A stretch of DNA of 37,709 nt from Clostridia bacterium (GTDB lineage Bacteria; Bacillota; Clostridia; TANB77; CAG-508), in contig JAAWGB010000012.1 in the NCBI GenBank assembly GCA_022795075.1, forward strand, positions 1-37,709. The letters run 5' to 3'. Positions 24,990 to 32,787 of the stretch are shown piece by piece. The notes under the pieces are model-generated. The model was not told the DNA's origin. It saw only the letters and a program-made list of their open reading frames with translations, and did no database searches. Every line of letters begins with the position of its first letter. Positions within the stretch are counted from its first letter, which is position 1. The translations under genes and the position numbers were made by a program.

Positions 24990-25901
24990 ATGAATTTTCC
25001 AATACCAGAATTTTTAATCAAACTGTTAGAAGAACAATATGGAAGACAAACAACTGAAGAAATTATAAAAGGGTATCAAATCAAAAGAAAAACAACCCTT
25101 AGAATTAACAAAATAAAAAGTAGCATAGAAGAAATCATAAGTACTTTACAAGAAAACCATATAGAATATGAAACAGTAAGATGGAGTACAGAAGCAATTA
25201 TCCTAAAAGACACACAAGAACAGGAGATTCAAAATTTAAAAATCTATCAAGATGGAAAAATCTATATGCAAAGCTTATCTTCCATGCTACCACCCATCCT
25301 ATTAGAGCCAAAACCTGGAATGGATATATTAGATATGGCAGCAGCACCTGGAGGAAAAACAACACAAATAGCATCTATTACAAAAAACCAAGCAAACATC
25401 ACAGCCTGTGAAAAAAACAAAATCCGAGCAGAACGATTAAAATATAACTTAGAAAAACAAGGAGCAAAAGCTTATCTCATGACACAAGACGCAAGGAACA
25501 TAGACGATTTTTTCTCTTTTGACCAAATCCTATTAGATGCCCCTTGTAGTGGAAGTGGAACTATCCATATACAAAACCCTAAATTAGAACAAACCTTTAC
25601 ACCACAATTAATCAAACAATCTGTAAAAACACAAACAGCATTAATCAAAAAAGCAATCAATCTCTTAAAAACAGGAAAAGAAATGGTCTATTCTACTTGT
25701 TCCATTTTAAAACAAGAAAATGAAGAAATCATACAATCAATTATAACAGACAAACAAGCACAAATCCTACCAATACCAAAAGAATTAATCGAAAAAATGC
25801 AAAACATACCAACCCTTCCTACTAAAATAAAAGGAACCTTGTGTGTGTGTCCGAATGACCTATATGAGGGCTTTTTTATTGCCAAAATCAGAAAAATCTA
25901 A
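24990..25901 (+). CDS. RsmB/NOP family class I SAM-dependent RNA m5C methyltransferase
   Basis: 303 aa with the NOL1/NOP2/Sun layout: N-terminal RNA-binding segment (RKTTLRINKIK), SAM motif I MDILDMAAAPGGKTTQIA, motif IV DAPCSGSGT with one catalytic Cys, and motif VI YSTCSI with the second Cys. These enzymes make 5-methylcytosine in rRNA or tRNA. It lacks the C-terminal PUA extension of RsmF and the N-terminal NusB-like domain of RsmB, so the exact target base is uncertain. AAGGAG is 12 bp before the ATG. Confidence 0.88.
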   Translation: MNFPIPEFLIKLLEEQYGRQTTEEIIKGYQIKRKTTLRINKIKSSIEEIISTLQENHIEYETVRWSTEAIILKDTQEQEIQNLKIYQDGKIYMQSLSSMLPPILLEPKPGMDILDMAAAPGGKTTQIASITKNQANITACEKNKIRAERLKYNLEKQGAKAYLMTQDARNIDDFFSFDQILLDAPCSGSGTIHIQNPKLEQTFTPQLIKQSVKTQTALIKKAINLLKTGKEMVYSTCSILKQENEEIIQSIITDKQAQILPIPKELIEKMQNIPTLPTKIKGTLCVCPNDLYEGFFIAKIRKI

Positions 25902-25916
25902 TTTTTTAAGGGGGGA

Positions 25917-26016
25917 GATGTGTGTTTGGGGACAGGCACCAATTACCCCAAGATGTGTGTTTAGGGCCTGACCCCAATTACCCCTAAATGTGTTTTTTGG
26001 GACAGGTCTAAGATAG
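25917..26016 (+). repeat. Three tandem GGGGACAGG-type units
   Basis: Units at about 25917-25951, 25952-25987 and 25988-26016 start with (G)ATGTGTGTTT and carry GGGGACAGGCACCAATTACC or a variant. The ends GGGG and CCCC can pair. The same unit order recurs at 37487-37556, with a related form at 4709-4816. Confidence 0.75.
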
Positions 26017-26039
26017 TTTTTAAGGAGAGTGTACATGAA

Positions 26040-26351
26040 ATGTATTATATTTATATGTTAAGATGTGAGGATGATTCAATTTATACAGGTATTACAACTA
26101 ATATTGAACATAGAATGAAGGAACATTTTAGTAAAATAAATTGTGCAAAATATACTTATAGTCATACAGCAAAAAGCCTTGAGGCAGTATGGCAAACACA
26201 AAATAGAGTATTGGCATCCAAACTAGAATATCGAATTAAGAGATTGACAAAAGTCAACAAAGAAGATTTGATTGTTAAAAATAATTTGAAGGAATTATTA
26301 CAAGAAAAACTGGATACTAGTCAATATATAAGGTTAGAGCTCAAAGGTTAG
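26040..26351 (+). CDS. GIY-YIG nuclease-domain protein (UPF0213/YhbQ-like)
   Basis: 103 aa. The GIY-YIG motif reads YYIYMLRC followed by IYTGIT, then the helix NIEHRMKEH, AKYT, and a late conserved Glu (LEYRIKRLTK). Small stand-alone YhbQ/UPF0213 proteins are thought to be nucleic-acid enzymes of unclear role. AAGGAGAG is 10 bp before the ATG. It lies directly behind the repeat cluster with which I see no functional link. Confidence 0.85.
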   Translation: MYYIYMLRCEDDSIYTGITTNIEHRMKEHFSKINCAKYTYSHTAKSLEAVWQTQNRVLASKLEYRIKRLTKVNKEDLIVKNNLKELLQEKLDTSQYIRLELKG

Positions 26352-26383
26352 AAAAAAAATGGTAATAGTATTTAGAAAAAGAG

Positions 26384-26421
26384 AAAACTCTTCAATGATA
26401 GAGCTATCAAGGAAGAGTTTT
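26384..26421. terminator. Bidirectional terminator between GIY-YIG and membrane protein genes
   Basis: Outer stem AAAACTCTTC/GAAGAGTTTT (26384-26393 with 26412-26421) plus an inner stem TGATA/TATCA, then TTTT on the plus strand. The minus-strand stop codon at 26407 is inside it. Confidence 0.75.
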
Positions 26422-27057
26422 TTGGATGGTTTGGTTTAATTCTTTTGTCATTTTTTTGCCAATTTGATAATTAACGATATACATTAGTATAAATATTATG
26501 GTATAGCCTATATAAAAATAGATAGGGGTGGAGTGATAGGTTTGTAAAATATCCCAAAAGCGATAAGTCCAAGTATATAAATAGATTGGTGGAATTATTA
26601 GCATGACTCCAAAGTAACCAATGGTAAATTTTAGGATAGGTTTTATTTTAGTAGTAATTACAAGATAGGCAATTGCGATAGATAGGCCTGATAAAATAGA
26701 GATGACAAGGTATTTATTCAAAATCCAGCTGATTTCTTCTTGCATATAAGACCATACACAAAAGCCTAATGGGTCGTAATATTCTGCTAAAGAATGGTAA
26801 TTACTATTTTCTTCGTAATAAGAAGGGTCTAAACTATCTTTCATAACTTGATAAGAAAGATTAATACGTTCTCCTAATTCTTGTATTTTATCACTATCAA
26901 GGTAAGTTAGTAAGTCATTAGAATGATTAACGATGCTAATTTGGTTTTTATGACACCATTTATAAAAAGATGATACCGTAAATAGTAAATAAATAATAAT
27001 AGTAGAGATTACAAAGAGCATGAAAGTTTTAAAAATTTTTTTAAAAATTGATTTCAT
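26407..27057 (-). CDS. Membrane partner of the LytTR regulator (DUF3021-like position)
   Basis: 216 aa with four likely membrane helices: one near residues 10-30, then three after about residue 115 (NKYLVISILSGLSIAIAYLV, FTIGYFGVMLIIPPIYLY, YIGYTIIFILMYIV). Between helices 1 and 2 is a hydrophilic, probably extracytoplasmic domain of about 85 residues. The start overlaps the LytTR stop by 4 bp (ATGA). Two-gene LytTR plus membrane-protein modules (for example HdrRM/BrsRM in streptococci) work by membrane sequestration of the regulator; I infer the same here. I could not confirm DUF3021 membership. Confidence 0.6.
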   Translation of the reverse strand: MKSIFKKIFKTFMLFVISTIIIYLLFTVSSFYKWCHKNQISIVNHSNDLLTYLDSDKIQELGERINLSYQVMKDSLDPSYYEENSNYHSLAEYYDPLGFCVWSYMQEEISWILNKYLVISILSGLSIAIAYLVITTKIKPILKFTIGYFGVMLIIPPIYLYTWTYRFWDILQTYHSTPIYFYIGYTIIFILMYIVNYQIGKKMTKELNQTIQKTLP

Positions 27058-27521
27058 TTTAAATTCCCCCTTTGTTTTAATAATTTCATGATTTGGGCAA
27101 CATTTCTTTTCGATACAATTTCTTGAGTGTGATCTTTTAGTTTGACGATAACACTACCTAATATACTAGTATCAAAACACTGGACTTGGGTAATATGAAT
27201 AATACAAGAATTTGAAATTCGAATAAAGTCATGTTGCTTAAATAATTCTTCTAATTCATATAGTTTGTATTTTATTTTATAGGTTCCTTGAGCTGTTCTT
27301 ACATAATTGTTTTTGTCTTTACTAAAAAAACAAATAATTTTTTCTATTGCAATGAAATAGATTTCATTGTTTTTACTGGCTATTATTTGATTTGGCGTAG
27401 TGTTAATTTGAGAGATGTAATCAATGAGATTTTGGATTTCGTTTGTAATTTTTGGTGCATTTATGGTAATTGATATTTCTTTAAAATCATCTGATAAATT
27501 AGTATTTATTTTGATATTCAT
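27054..27521 (-). CDS. LytTR-domain transcriptional regulator
   Basis: 155 aa. The C-terminal half is a LytTR DNA-binding domain: IASKNNEIYFIAIEKIICFFS, then YKIKYKLYELEELF, DFIRISNSCIIHI and ISKRNVA-like VSKRNVAQIMKLL. There is no receiver domain, as in LytTR regulatory systems in which a membrane protein controls the factor. AAGGAGGT precedes the ATG. It is the first gene of the pair, with a weak -35 promoter and a direct-repeat operator upstream, which suggests self-activation. Confidence 0.88.
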   Translation of the reverse strand: MNIKINTNLSDDFKEISITINAPKITNEIQNLIDYISQINTTPNQIIASKNNEIYFIAIEKIICFFSKDKNNYVRTAQGTYKIKYKLYELEELFKQHDFIRISNSCIIHITQVQCFDTSILGSVIVKLKDHTQEIVSKRNVAQIMKLLKQRGNLK

Positions 27522-27543
27522 ATTTTACCTCCTTCTTAAATTA

Positions 27544-27620
27544 ATTATAATATATTAGGATACATTTTTCTAGAATTTATTATTTTTTTTGGATAGATGC
27601 TGTTATTTTTGTGATAGATG
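27544..27620 (-). promoter_or_regulatory. LytTR-gene promoter with 21-bp-spaced direct repeats
   Basis: On the minus strand a TATAAT (27544-27549) has only a poor -35 (TAGAAA at 27567-27572). Upstream, GATAGATG is repeated in the same orientation at 27592-27599 and 27613-27620, exactly 21 bp apart. LytTR proteins bind pairs of direct repeats about two helical turns apart, upstream of weak promoters. Confidence 0.55.
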
Positions 27621-27751
27621 TAGGGTTTTTATTTTTTAATTCTTGCATTTAGGGTAAAGAATAAATTGATTGAGAAGGTGGCATAAAAAATTTTTTAAAA
27701 ATATTGCTTTTTTATTTTAATTATAATAAAATAAAAATGAAAAATTATATG

Positions 27752-27780
27752 TTGAACTAAACATAAATAGAAAGTATAAA
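27752..27780 (+). promoter_or_regulatory. Possible promoter for the 313-aa orphan
   Basis: TTGAAC (27752-27757), 17 bp, TATAAA (27775-27780). It would give a leader of about 160 nt. In the leader (27787-27945) I see no ORF, riboswitch or clear hairpin. In this AT-rich stretch the match may be chance. Confidence 0.35.
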
Positions 27781-27945
27781 AATAAAAACTTGTGGGTAAA
27801 TTATAGATTAGAAAATAGAGAAGAATCGTACGAAAGAATGGTACACATTTTTAAAAGAAATATCGGCATGAATTAGGAATACTAAAAATAGAATAGTTTG
27901 TAAAAATAAAAAATAGAAATACAAAAGTTAGAAAGAGTGGTGCAG

Positions 27946-28887
27946 ATGAAAAAAATAAAAGATGTTAGAGAAAAAATACAAGATAAAGAAGTAAAAAAAA
28001 TATTTGATAAATATGAAGCCTATATGGATGAACTTGATATATATGAGAGATATACTGGAGAAAATCCTTCAGGTCGAATTTATAAATATAAATTAGCTAG
28101 ATTGTATAGGGAAAAAGAAATTGAATTTGGTAGTAAAAAGGCATTAGAAGAAAGATTTAAAAAATTTTCTTCTCGTGTAGAAAAAGTAAAACAAGAAAAT
28201 GAGGGTATTGATTTACATGACATACGTACACAAAAAAATAGGGAGACAATTAGTGAATTAATTAATCAAACACAAAAAGGTAGAGAAGTGAAAATTGCTG
28301 ATTTAGATCCAATAGCTATAATTGAGGATTTCTCTTTATGCGTAGCAATTGGCTCAGTTGAAGAAAAGAAGATGAGTGTACAAGAAGCTCTTGAAAAATT
28401 TCAAATTACAGAAGAAGAATTTGTAGCAGCACAAAATTCTTATAAAGAATATGAACAAAGTGGAATGATGGAAAATTATAATAATAGAATGAAAGAAAGG
28501 GAAAAAGAAAAAGGAAAACCAAAACCAATTATTCACTATACAGCTGGATGTTTAGAGCTTACACCAGCACAAGCAAGAAATGATTTAGCAATGATAGGTG
28601 TTTTAAAAGGTGAAGAATTTGTAAAACGAAAAACTGTAATAGAAAAGTATTGTGATATAGAGGTTAGTCAAGCGGTTATTGATACAATTATGATGAATCC
28701 TAACTTAACACTAGAACAAAAAGAGGAACGAATTCAACAAGAAAGAGAAAAACTAAGAAGACCAATGGAGAAACTTGTTAAAGAAACGAATCTAAGAAGT
28801 CAAAATGAGTACAAAATAAAAGAGAGAAATAATGTGATTGATATGACACATGAAGAAGATGATGACGATCAAAGAGGAATTGGATAA
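27946..28887 (+). CDS. Uncharacterised charged helical protein, 313 aa
   Basis: I do not recognise it. There is no signal peptide or membrane helix. It is about one-third Lys, Arg and Glu, with long helices likely to form coiled coil (residues about 1-95 and 255-290) and an acidic tail (THEEDDDDQRG). A middle section (EKKMSVQEALEKFQITEEEFVAAQ) looks like a helix-turn-helix or helical hairpin, and ELTPAQARNDLAMIGV may be a second. The ATG at 27946 has only a weak RBS (AGAGTGG); a GTG at 27937 is the alternative. A strong terminator follows. Confidence 0.6.
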   Translation: MKKIKDVREKIQDKEVKKIFDKYEAYMDELDIYERYTGENPSGRIYKYKLARLYREKEIEFGSKKALEERFKKFSSRVEKVKQENEGIDLHDIRTQKNRETISELINQTQKGREVKIADLDPIAIIEDFSLCVAIGSVEEKKMSVQEALEKFQITEEEFVAAQNSYKEYEQSGMMENYNNRMKEREKEKGKPKPIIHYTAGCLELTPAQARNDLAMIGVLKGEEFVKRKTVIEKYCDIEVSQAVIDTIMMNPNLTLEQKEERIQQEREKLRRPMEKLVKETNLRSQNEYKIKERNNVIDMTHEEDDDDQRGIG

Positions 28888-28911
28888 TCAATAAAATGAA
28901 AATTTAAAAAT

Positions 28912-28956
28912 ACGAAATTGGCTTGCAACTTTCTTAAGGTTACAAGCCAATTTCGT
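28912..28956. terminator. Strong bidirectional terminator
   Basis: An 18-bp stem with one mismatch (28912-28929 with 28939-28956) and a 9-nt loop between the convergent orphans. It is followed by GTTT on one side and preceded by TTTAAAAAT on the other. Confidence 0.8.
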
Positions 28957-28967
28957 GTTTGCCTTAT

Positions 28968-29258
28968 TTAATACTGTTTTAAGCAAACATTTCCCTCTAG
29001 AAACAAGAAATATAACGTCTCTTCTTCCTGAGAGGAGAGGAAATCCACAGAAGATATCCGACCATATCTTTCTATAATACATCGGATATTGTGTTCTTCC
29101 GATTCTTTGATTTTTGACGACCAATTAGAACAACCTTTCTTTATTAAGTCTAAACAATGGAATATTAAGAATTCCTTTGCTTCTTCAGGATTAGAAAAAA
29201 TAAGGCTCTCAACCTGATCGGTAGCCAATAGGTAAGAATATTTTTCGAAGTTCTTCAT
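28968..29258 (-). CDS. Uncharacterised small protein, about 96 aa
   Basis: I do not recognise a family. A consensus promoter and the G-rich RBS AAGGAAGGGGG support expression; I prefer the ATG at 29258 (6 bp after GGGGG) over 29264. It is soluble, mostly helical, and rich in Glu and Ser (NPEEAKEFLIFHCLDLIKK, KESEEHNIRCIIERYG). It holds the only in-frame CGG that I found in an otherwise uninterrupted gene (29058-29060, Arg in YGRISS). A +1 shift there would instead end at 28997 (about 86 aa). Its codon use is less AT-rich than its neighbours, so it may be acquired. Confidence 0.55.
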   Translation of the reverse strand: MKNFEKYSYLLATDQVESLIFSNPEEAKEFLIFHCLDLIKKGCSNWSSKIKESEEHNIRCIIERYGRISSVDFLSSQEEETLYFLFLEGNVCLKQY

Positions 29259-29294
29259 AGACATCCCCCTTCCTTTTGCATTTTTGACACCATT

Positions 29295-29323
29295 ATTATA
29301 TTACAATATCTATATTATGTCAA
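29295..29323 (-). promoter_or_regulatory. Consensus promoter of the 96-aa orphan
   Basis: Read on the minus strand: TTGACA (29318-29323), 17 bp, TATAAT (29295-29300); both boxes are perfect. Confidence 0.85.
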
Positions 29324-29384
29324 GCAAATTAGCCCTTAAATGTATTTAAGATATGGTTAATTAGGTACAATCGTATTGAAAGTA

Positions 29385-29413
29385 TTGATTTTTTATGGAT
29401 TGCATAATATAAT
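29385..29413 (+). promoter_or_regulatory. uvrB promoter
   Basis: TTGATT (29385-29390), 17 bp, TATAAT (29408-29413), about 89 bp before the uvrB ATG. I see no LexA-box palindrome nearby. Confidence 0.55.
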
Positions 29414-29501
29414 TTGGTTGACAAAAATAGAAATCCAATTTTCAAAAAAATTAAAAAGTTGATTGGGTCATATGCTAAAGATTTGTCAAGAGGGAGGAAC
29501 T

Positions 29502-31459
29502 ATGTTTAAATTACATTCAGAATATAAGCCAACAGGCGACCAGCCACAAGCAATCGAATACTTATCAAAAGGGATACAAGAAGGAAAAAAATTTCAAACA
29601 CTACTAGGCGTTACAGGTTCACGGAAAAACCTTTACCATGGCAAATATTATTCAAAAAGTACAAAAACCAACACTTGTTTTAGCACACAATAAAACCTTA
29701 GCAGGACAACTATATAGCGAATTCAAAGAATTTTTTCCAGAAAATAATGTTGAATATTTTGTCAGTTATTATGATTATTATCAGCCAGAGAGTTATATAC
29801 CATCTTCTGACACCTATATAGAAAAAGATTCATCTGTTAATGATGAAATAGATAAATTGCGTCATTCAGCAACCTTATCTTTATTTGAAACAAAAGATGT
29901 CATTATTGTAGCATCTGTTTCTTGTATTTATGGATTAGGTGATCCAGTTGATTACCAAGAGATGATGTTATCTCTACGAGCAGGGATGAACAAATCACGA
30001 GATCAAGTATTAAAAAAACTAATCACGATGCAATATAATAGAAATGAAATAGACTTTAAAAGAGGTACCTTCCGAGCCAAAGGAGATATTGTAGAAATTT
30101 ATCCATCTGACCAATCAGAATCAGCTGTTAGAGTCGAATTTTGGGGAGATGAAATTGAAAAAATCACAGAAATTAATCCATTGACAGGAAAATCAATTGG
30201 AACGAGAAAACATATATTAATATCACCAGCATCACATTATGTAACAACCAAAGACAAGATGGAAAGAGCAATTGTAACCATTGAAAAAGAAATGGAAGAA
30301 AGAGTAAAATACTTCCAATCCCAAAATAAATTAATTGAAGCACAGCGAATAGAGGAAAGAACCAATTTTGATATGGAAATGATGAAAGAAACAGGATTTT
30401 GTTCAGGGATAGAAAACTATTCAAGACATATTAGTGGAAGAGAACAGGGAAGTCCACCATATACATTGTTTGACTATTTTCCAAATGACTTTTTATTATT
30501 AGTAGATGAATCTCATGCAACCATTCCACAAGTAAGAGCTATGTATAATGGAGATCGAGCAAGAAAAGAATCATTAATTAATTTTGGTTTTCGTTTACCA
30601 TCTGCTTTTGACAATAGACCTTTAAAATTTGAAGAATTTGAACAAAGACTAAATCAAGTAGTATTTGTCAGTGCTACACCAGCAGACTATGAAAAAGAAA
30701 AATCACAAGAAAATGTAGTCGAACAAATTATAAGACCGACAGGCTTATTAGACCCAAAAATACAAGTAAAACCAGTTACGAATCAAATTGATGACCTATT
30801 AGAACAAATAAGAATTCGAGTAGAAAGAAAAGAAAGGGTATTGGTAACAACTTTAACCAAAAAGATGGCAGAAGATTTGACTGAGTATTTGAAAAGTTTA
30901 GACATCAAAGTAAACTATATCCATTCTGATACAAAAGCATTAGAGAGAATGGAAATTATAAGAAATTTAAGACTTCGGAGAATTTGATGTATTAGTAGGA
31001 ATTAATCTTTTAAGAGAAGGGTTAGATATTCCAGAAGTATCTTTAGTAGCTATATTAGATGCAGATAAAGAAGGATTTTTACGTTCAGAAAGGTCTTTAA
31101 TACAAACCATAGGAAGAGCTGCTAGAAATACAGATGGAACCGTTATTATGTATGCAGATGAATTGACAGACAGTATGGAAAAAGCAATTTCAGAAACGAA
31201 TCGAAGAAGAAACATTCAAGAACAATACAATCAAGCACATGGTATTACACCAAAAACCATTCAAAAATCAGTACGTGATAATATAGCAATGACAACGATA
31301 GAAGATATTAGTGTAGAATACAAATTAGAGAAAAATGAAAATATTCAAGAGGTAATGGGAGAATTAACTGACCAAATGTTACAACATGCTGCTAATATGG
31401 AATTTGAAAAGGCAGCCGAATTACGTGATAAAATTAAAGAACTAGAAAAATTATTATAG
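29502..31459 (+). CDS. uvrB: Excinuclease ABC subunit B (UvrB), interrupted by two apparent +1 frameshifts at CGG
   Basis: The ATG at 29502 follows AGGGAGG. Read with two +1 shifts the product is a full-length 651-aa Uvr[18 protein letters not shown], Walker A GVTGSGKT, the beta-hairpin [12 protein letters not shown], helicase motifs ([22 protein letters not shown]), [21 protein letters not shown] and the C-terminal UVR domain ([17 protein letters not shown]). In the zero frame the gene breaks at codon 41 (CGG 29622-29624, inside Walker A) and again near codon 492 (CGG 30976-30978, in [10 protein letters not shown]). Skipping the C restores a conserved Gly each time. UvrB is the damage-verifying helicase of nucleotide excision repair. 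Neither uvrA nor uvrC is present. Confidence 0.9.
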
Positions 31460-31510
31460 AAGAAAAAAAGATAGAATACTATATATTATAAAGAAGGGAG
31501 AAAAAGGAAA

Positions 31511-32200
31511 ATGGGAATGATACTAGGAATTTTTCATTCATTTTGGTTTCAATCAATATTTAAGTTGATATTAGGAGCAGTATTGGCTGGCATTATAGGA
31601 TTGGAACGTTCTTCATGGAGTAAACCAGCAGGATTTAGAACACATGCTTTAGTAGGAATTAGTGCTGTACTAGTTGTGTTATGTGGTGAATATATGTCAC
31701 AACTATATGACATTGATCCTTCTAGAATATCGGCACAACTATTATCTGGAATAGGATTTATTGGTGCAGGTACCATTTTAAGAGATGGCTTTAATGTAAA
31801 AGGACTAACAACTGCTGCTGGACTACTGGCAGTTACTTGTATTGGATTAAGTATTGGGTCAGGATTTTATCTAGGAGGAATTTTGGCAACCTTGATTGTT
31901 TATATCATCTTATCTTATTCCTATAAATTATCAGATAAATTAAATCATTTTGATGTATTAGAATTAGATATCAAAATTAATGAAAACATAAAAGAAACTG
32001 TAGCTGAAATAGAAGAAATTTTAAGTGAGTATAAAGTAGAAATCAAACAAATAAAAAGATTAAAAGAAGAAAGAGAAAAAGAGGAAGAAACCATACATGT
32101 TGTTGGTCATTACAATAAAAAGGCTTTTAAAAAGAACGAATTATTAAGAAAAATTACTTTAATTGACAAGGTAGAAGAAGTTTTGCAAGAAGAAAATTAA
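31511..32200 (+). CDS. MgtC/SapB family membrane protein
   Basis: 229 aa. The N-terminal MgtC domain has about four to five membrane helices with the conserved LAGIIGLERSSWSKPAGFRTHALVGISA, then LLSGIGFIGAGTILRDG and VKGLTTAAGLLAVTCIG (family motifs, given in part). A cytoplasmic ACT-like C-terminal domain (about residues 150-229) is rich in Glu and Lys. MgtC proteins act in adaptation to low Mg2+ and modulate ATP synthase or phosphate transport in some bacteria. The gene starts 51 bp after uvrB; no Mg2+ riboswitch is visible. Confidence 0.9.
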   Translation: MGMILGIFHSFWFQSIFKLILGAVLAGIIGLERSSWSKPAGFRTHALVGISAVLVVLCGEYMSQLYDIDPSRISAQLLSGIGFIGAGTILRDGFNVKGLTTAAGLLAVTCIGLSIGSGFYLGGILATLIVYIILSYSYKLSDKLNHFDVLELDIKINENIKETVAEIEEILSEYKVEIKQIKRLKEEREKEEETIHVVGHYNKKAFKKNELLRKITLIDKVEEVLQEEN

Positions 32201-32218
32201 TAAAAAAATAGCAAAAAC

Positions 32219-32264
32219 AAATAACATACATATCATATAACAAGGTGATAGGTATGTTATTTTT
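32219..32264 (+). promoter_or_regulatory. Hairpin with T-run enclosing the cysE start codon
   Basis: A 17-bp stem with one mismatch (32219-32235 with 32246-32262), a 10-nt loop ending in the AAGG of the RBS, and TTTTT at 32260-32264. The ATG (32254-32256) is inside the 3' arm. It looks like an intrinsic terminator behind mgtC that overlaps the cysE start, so cysE translation or transcription must cope with it. Confidence 0.65.
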
Positions 32265-32787
32265 GAAAGAATTATATGAAGATGCAAAAAATGTAAAAGA
32301 AAAAGATCCAGCATGTAGAAATCTATTAGAAGTAATCATTTTATATCCAGGCTTTCATATATTGATATTCCATAGAATGGCACATTTTTTATATTGTCAT
32401 AAATTCCTATTTTTAGCAAGGCTCATTTCACAAATAGGAAGATTTTTTACAGGAATTGAAATACATCCAGGTGCCAAAATTGGAAGAAGACTGTTAATTG
32501 ATCATGGTATGGGAATTGTCATAGGAGAAACAGCAACCATAGGCGATGATTGTACGATTTATCATAATTCAACTTTAGGAGGAACAGGAAAAGACAAAAA
32601 TAAAAGACATCCTGATCTTGGTAATCATGTAATGGTAGGAGCTGGAGCAAAAATACTAGGACCAATCAAAATTGGTAACGATGTAAAAATAGGGGCTAAT
32701 AGTACAATTTTAAAAAACATACCAGACCATGTTACTGTTGTTGGATGTAATGAAATCAAAAAGATAGCAAAAAAAAACATACACTAG
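32254..32787 (+). CDS. cysE: Serine O-acetyltransferase
   Basis: 177 aa, the short Firmicutes form. An N-terminal helical part ([28 protein letters not shown], shown in part) precedes a left-handed beta helix of hexapeptide repeats with [16 protein letters not shown] (active-site His), NSTLGGTGK and KIGANSTIL. It makes O-acetylserine, the precursor of cysteine. The start codon lies in a strong hairpin; a TTG at 32263 is an alternative start just beyond it. The last codons (KKNIH and the TAG) are supplied by the left arm of the large palindrome, so the C-terminus was probably altered by that element. Confidence 0.9.
   Translation: MLFLKELYEDAKNVKEKDPACRNLLEVIILYPGFHILIFHRMAHFLYCHKFLFLARLISQIGRFFTGIEIHPGAKIGRRLLIDHGMGIVIGETATIGDDCTIYHNSTLGGTGKDKNKRHPDLGNHVMVGAGAKILGPIKIGNDVKIGANSTILKNIPDHVTVVGCNEIKKIAKKNIH

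Noticed and set aside
25917..26016. Possible CRISPR array
   Set aside because: Units of about 35 bp follow one another directly and vary in sequence, with no unique spacers and no cas genes; they match a dispersed repeat seen at two other loci.
28888..29124. Minus-strand ORF of 78 codons overlapping the 96-aa orphan
   Set aside because: It has no RBS of its own, runs through the strong terminator stem at 28912-28956, and overlaps a better supported gene that has a consensus promoter and RBS.
29502..31459. uvrB as a decayed pseudogene
   Set aside because: Both breaks are the same kind (CGG read with one extra C) and all motifs between them are intact, which does not look like random decay; a decoding or assembly explanation fits better.
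32201..32253. Cysteine T-box leader before cysE
   Set aside because: There is no T-box core sequence or specifier stem, and only 53 bp are available between mgtC and cysE.
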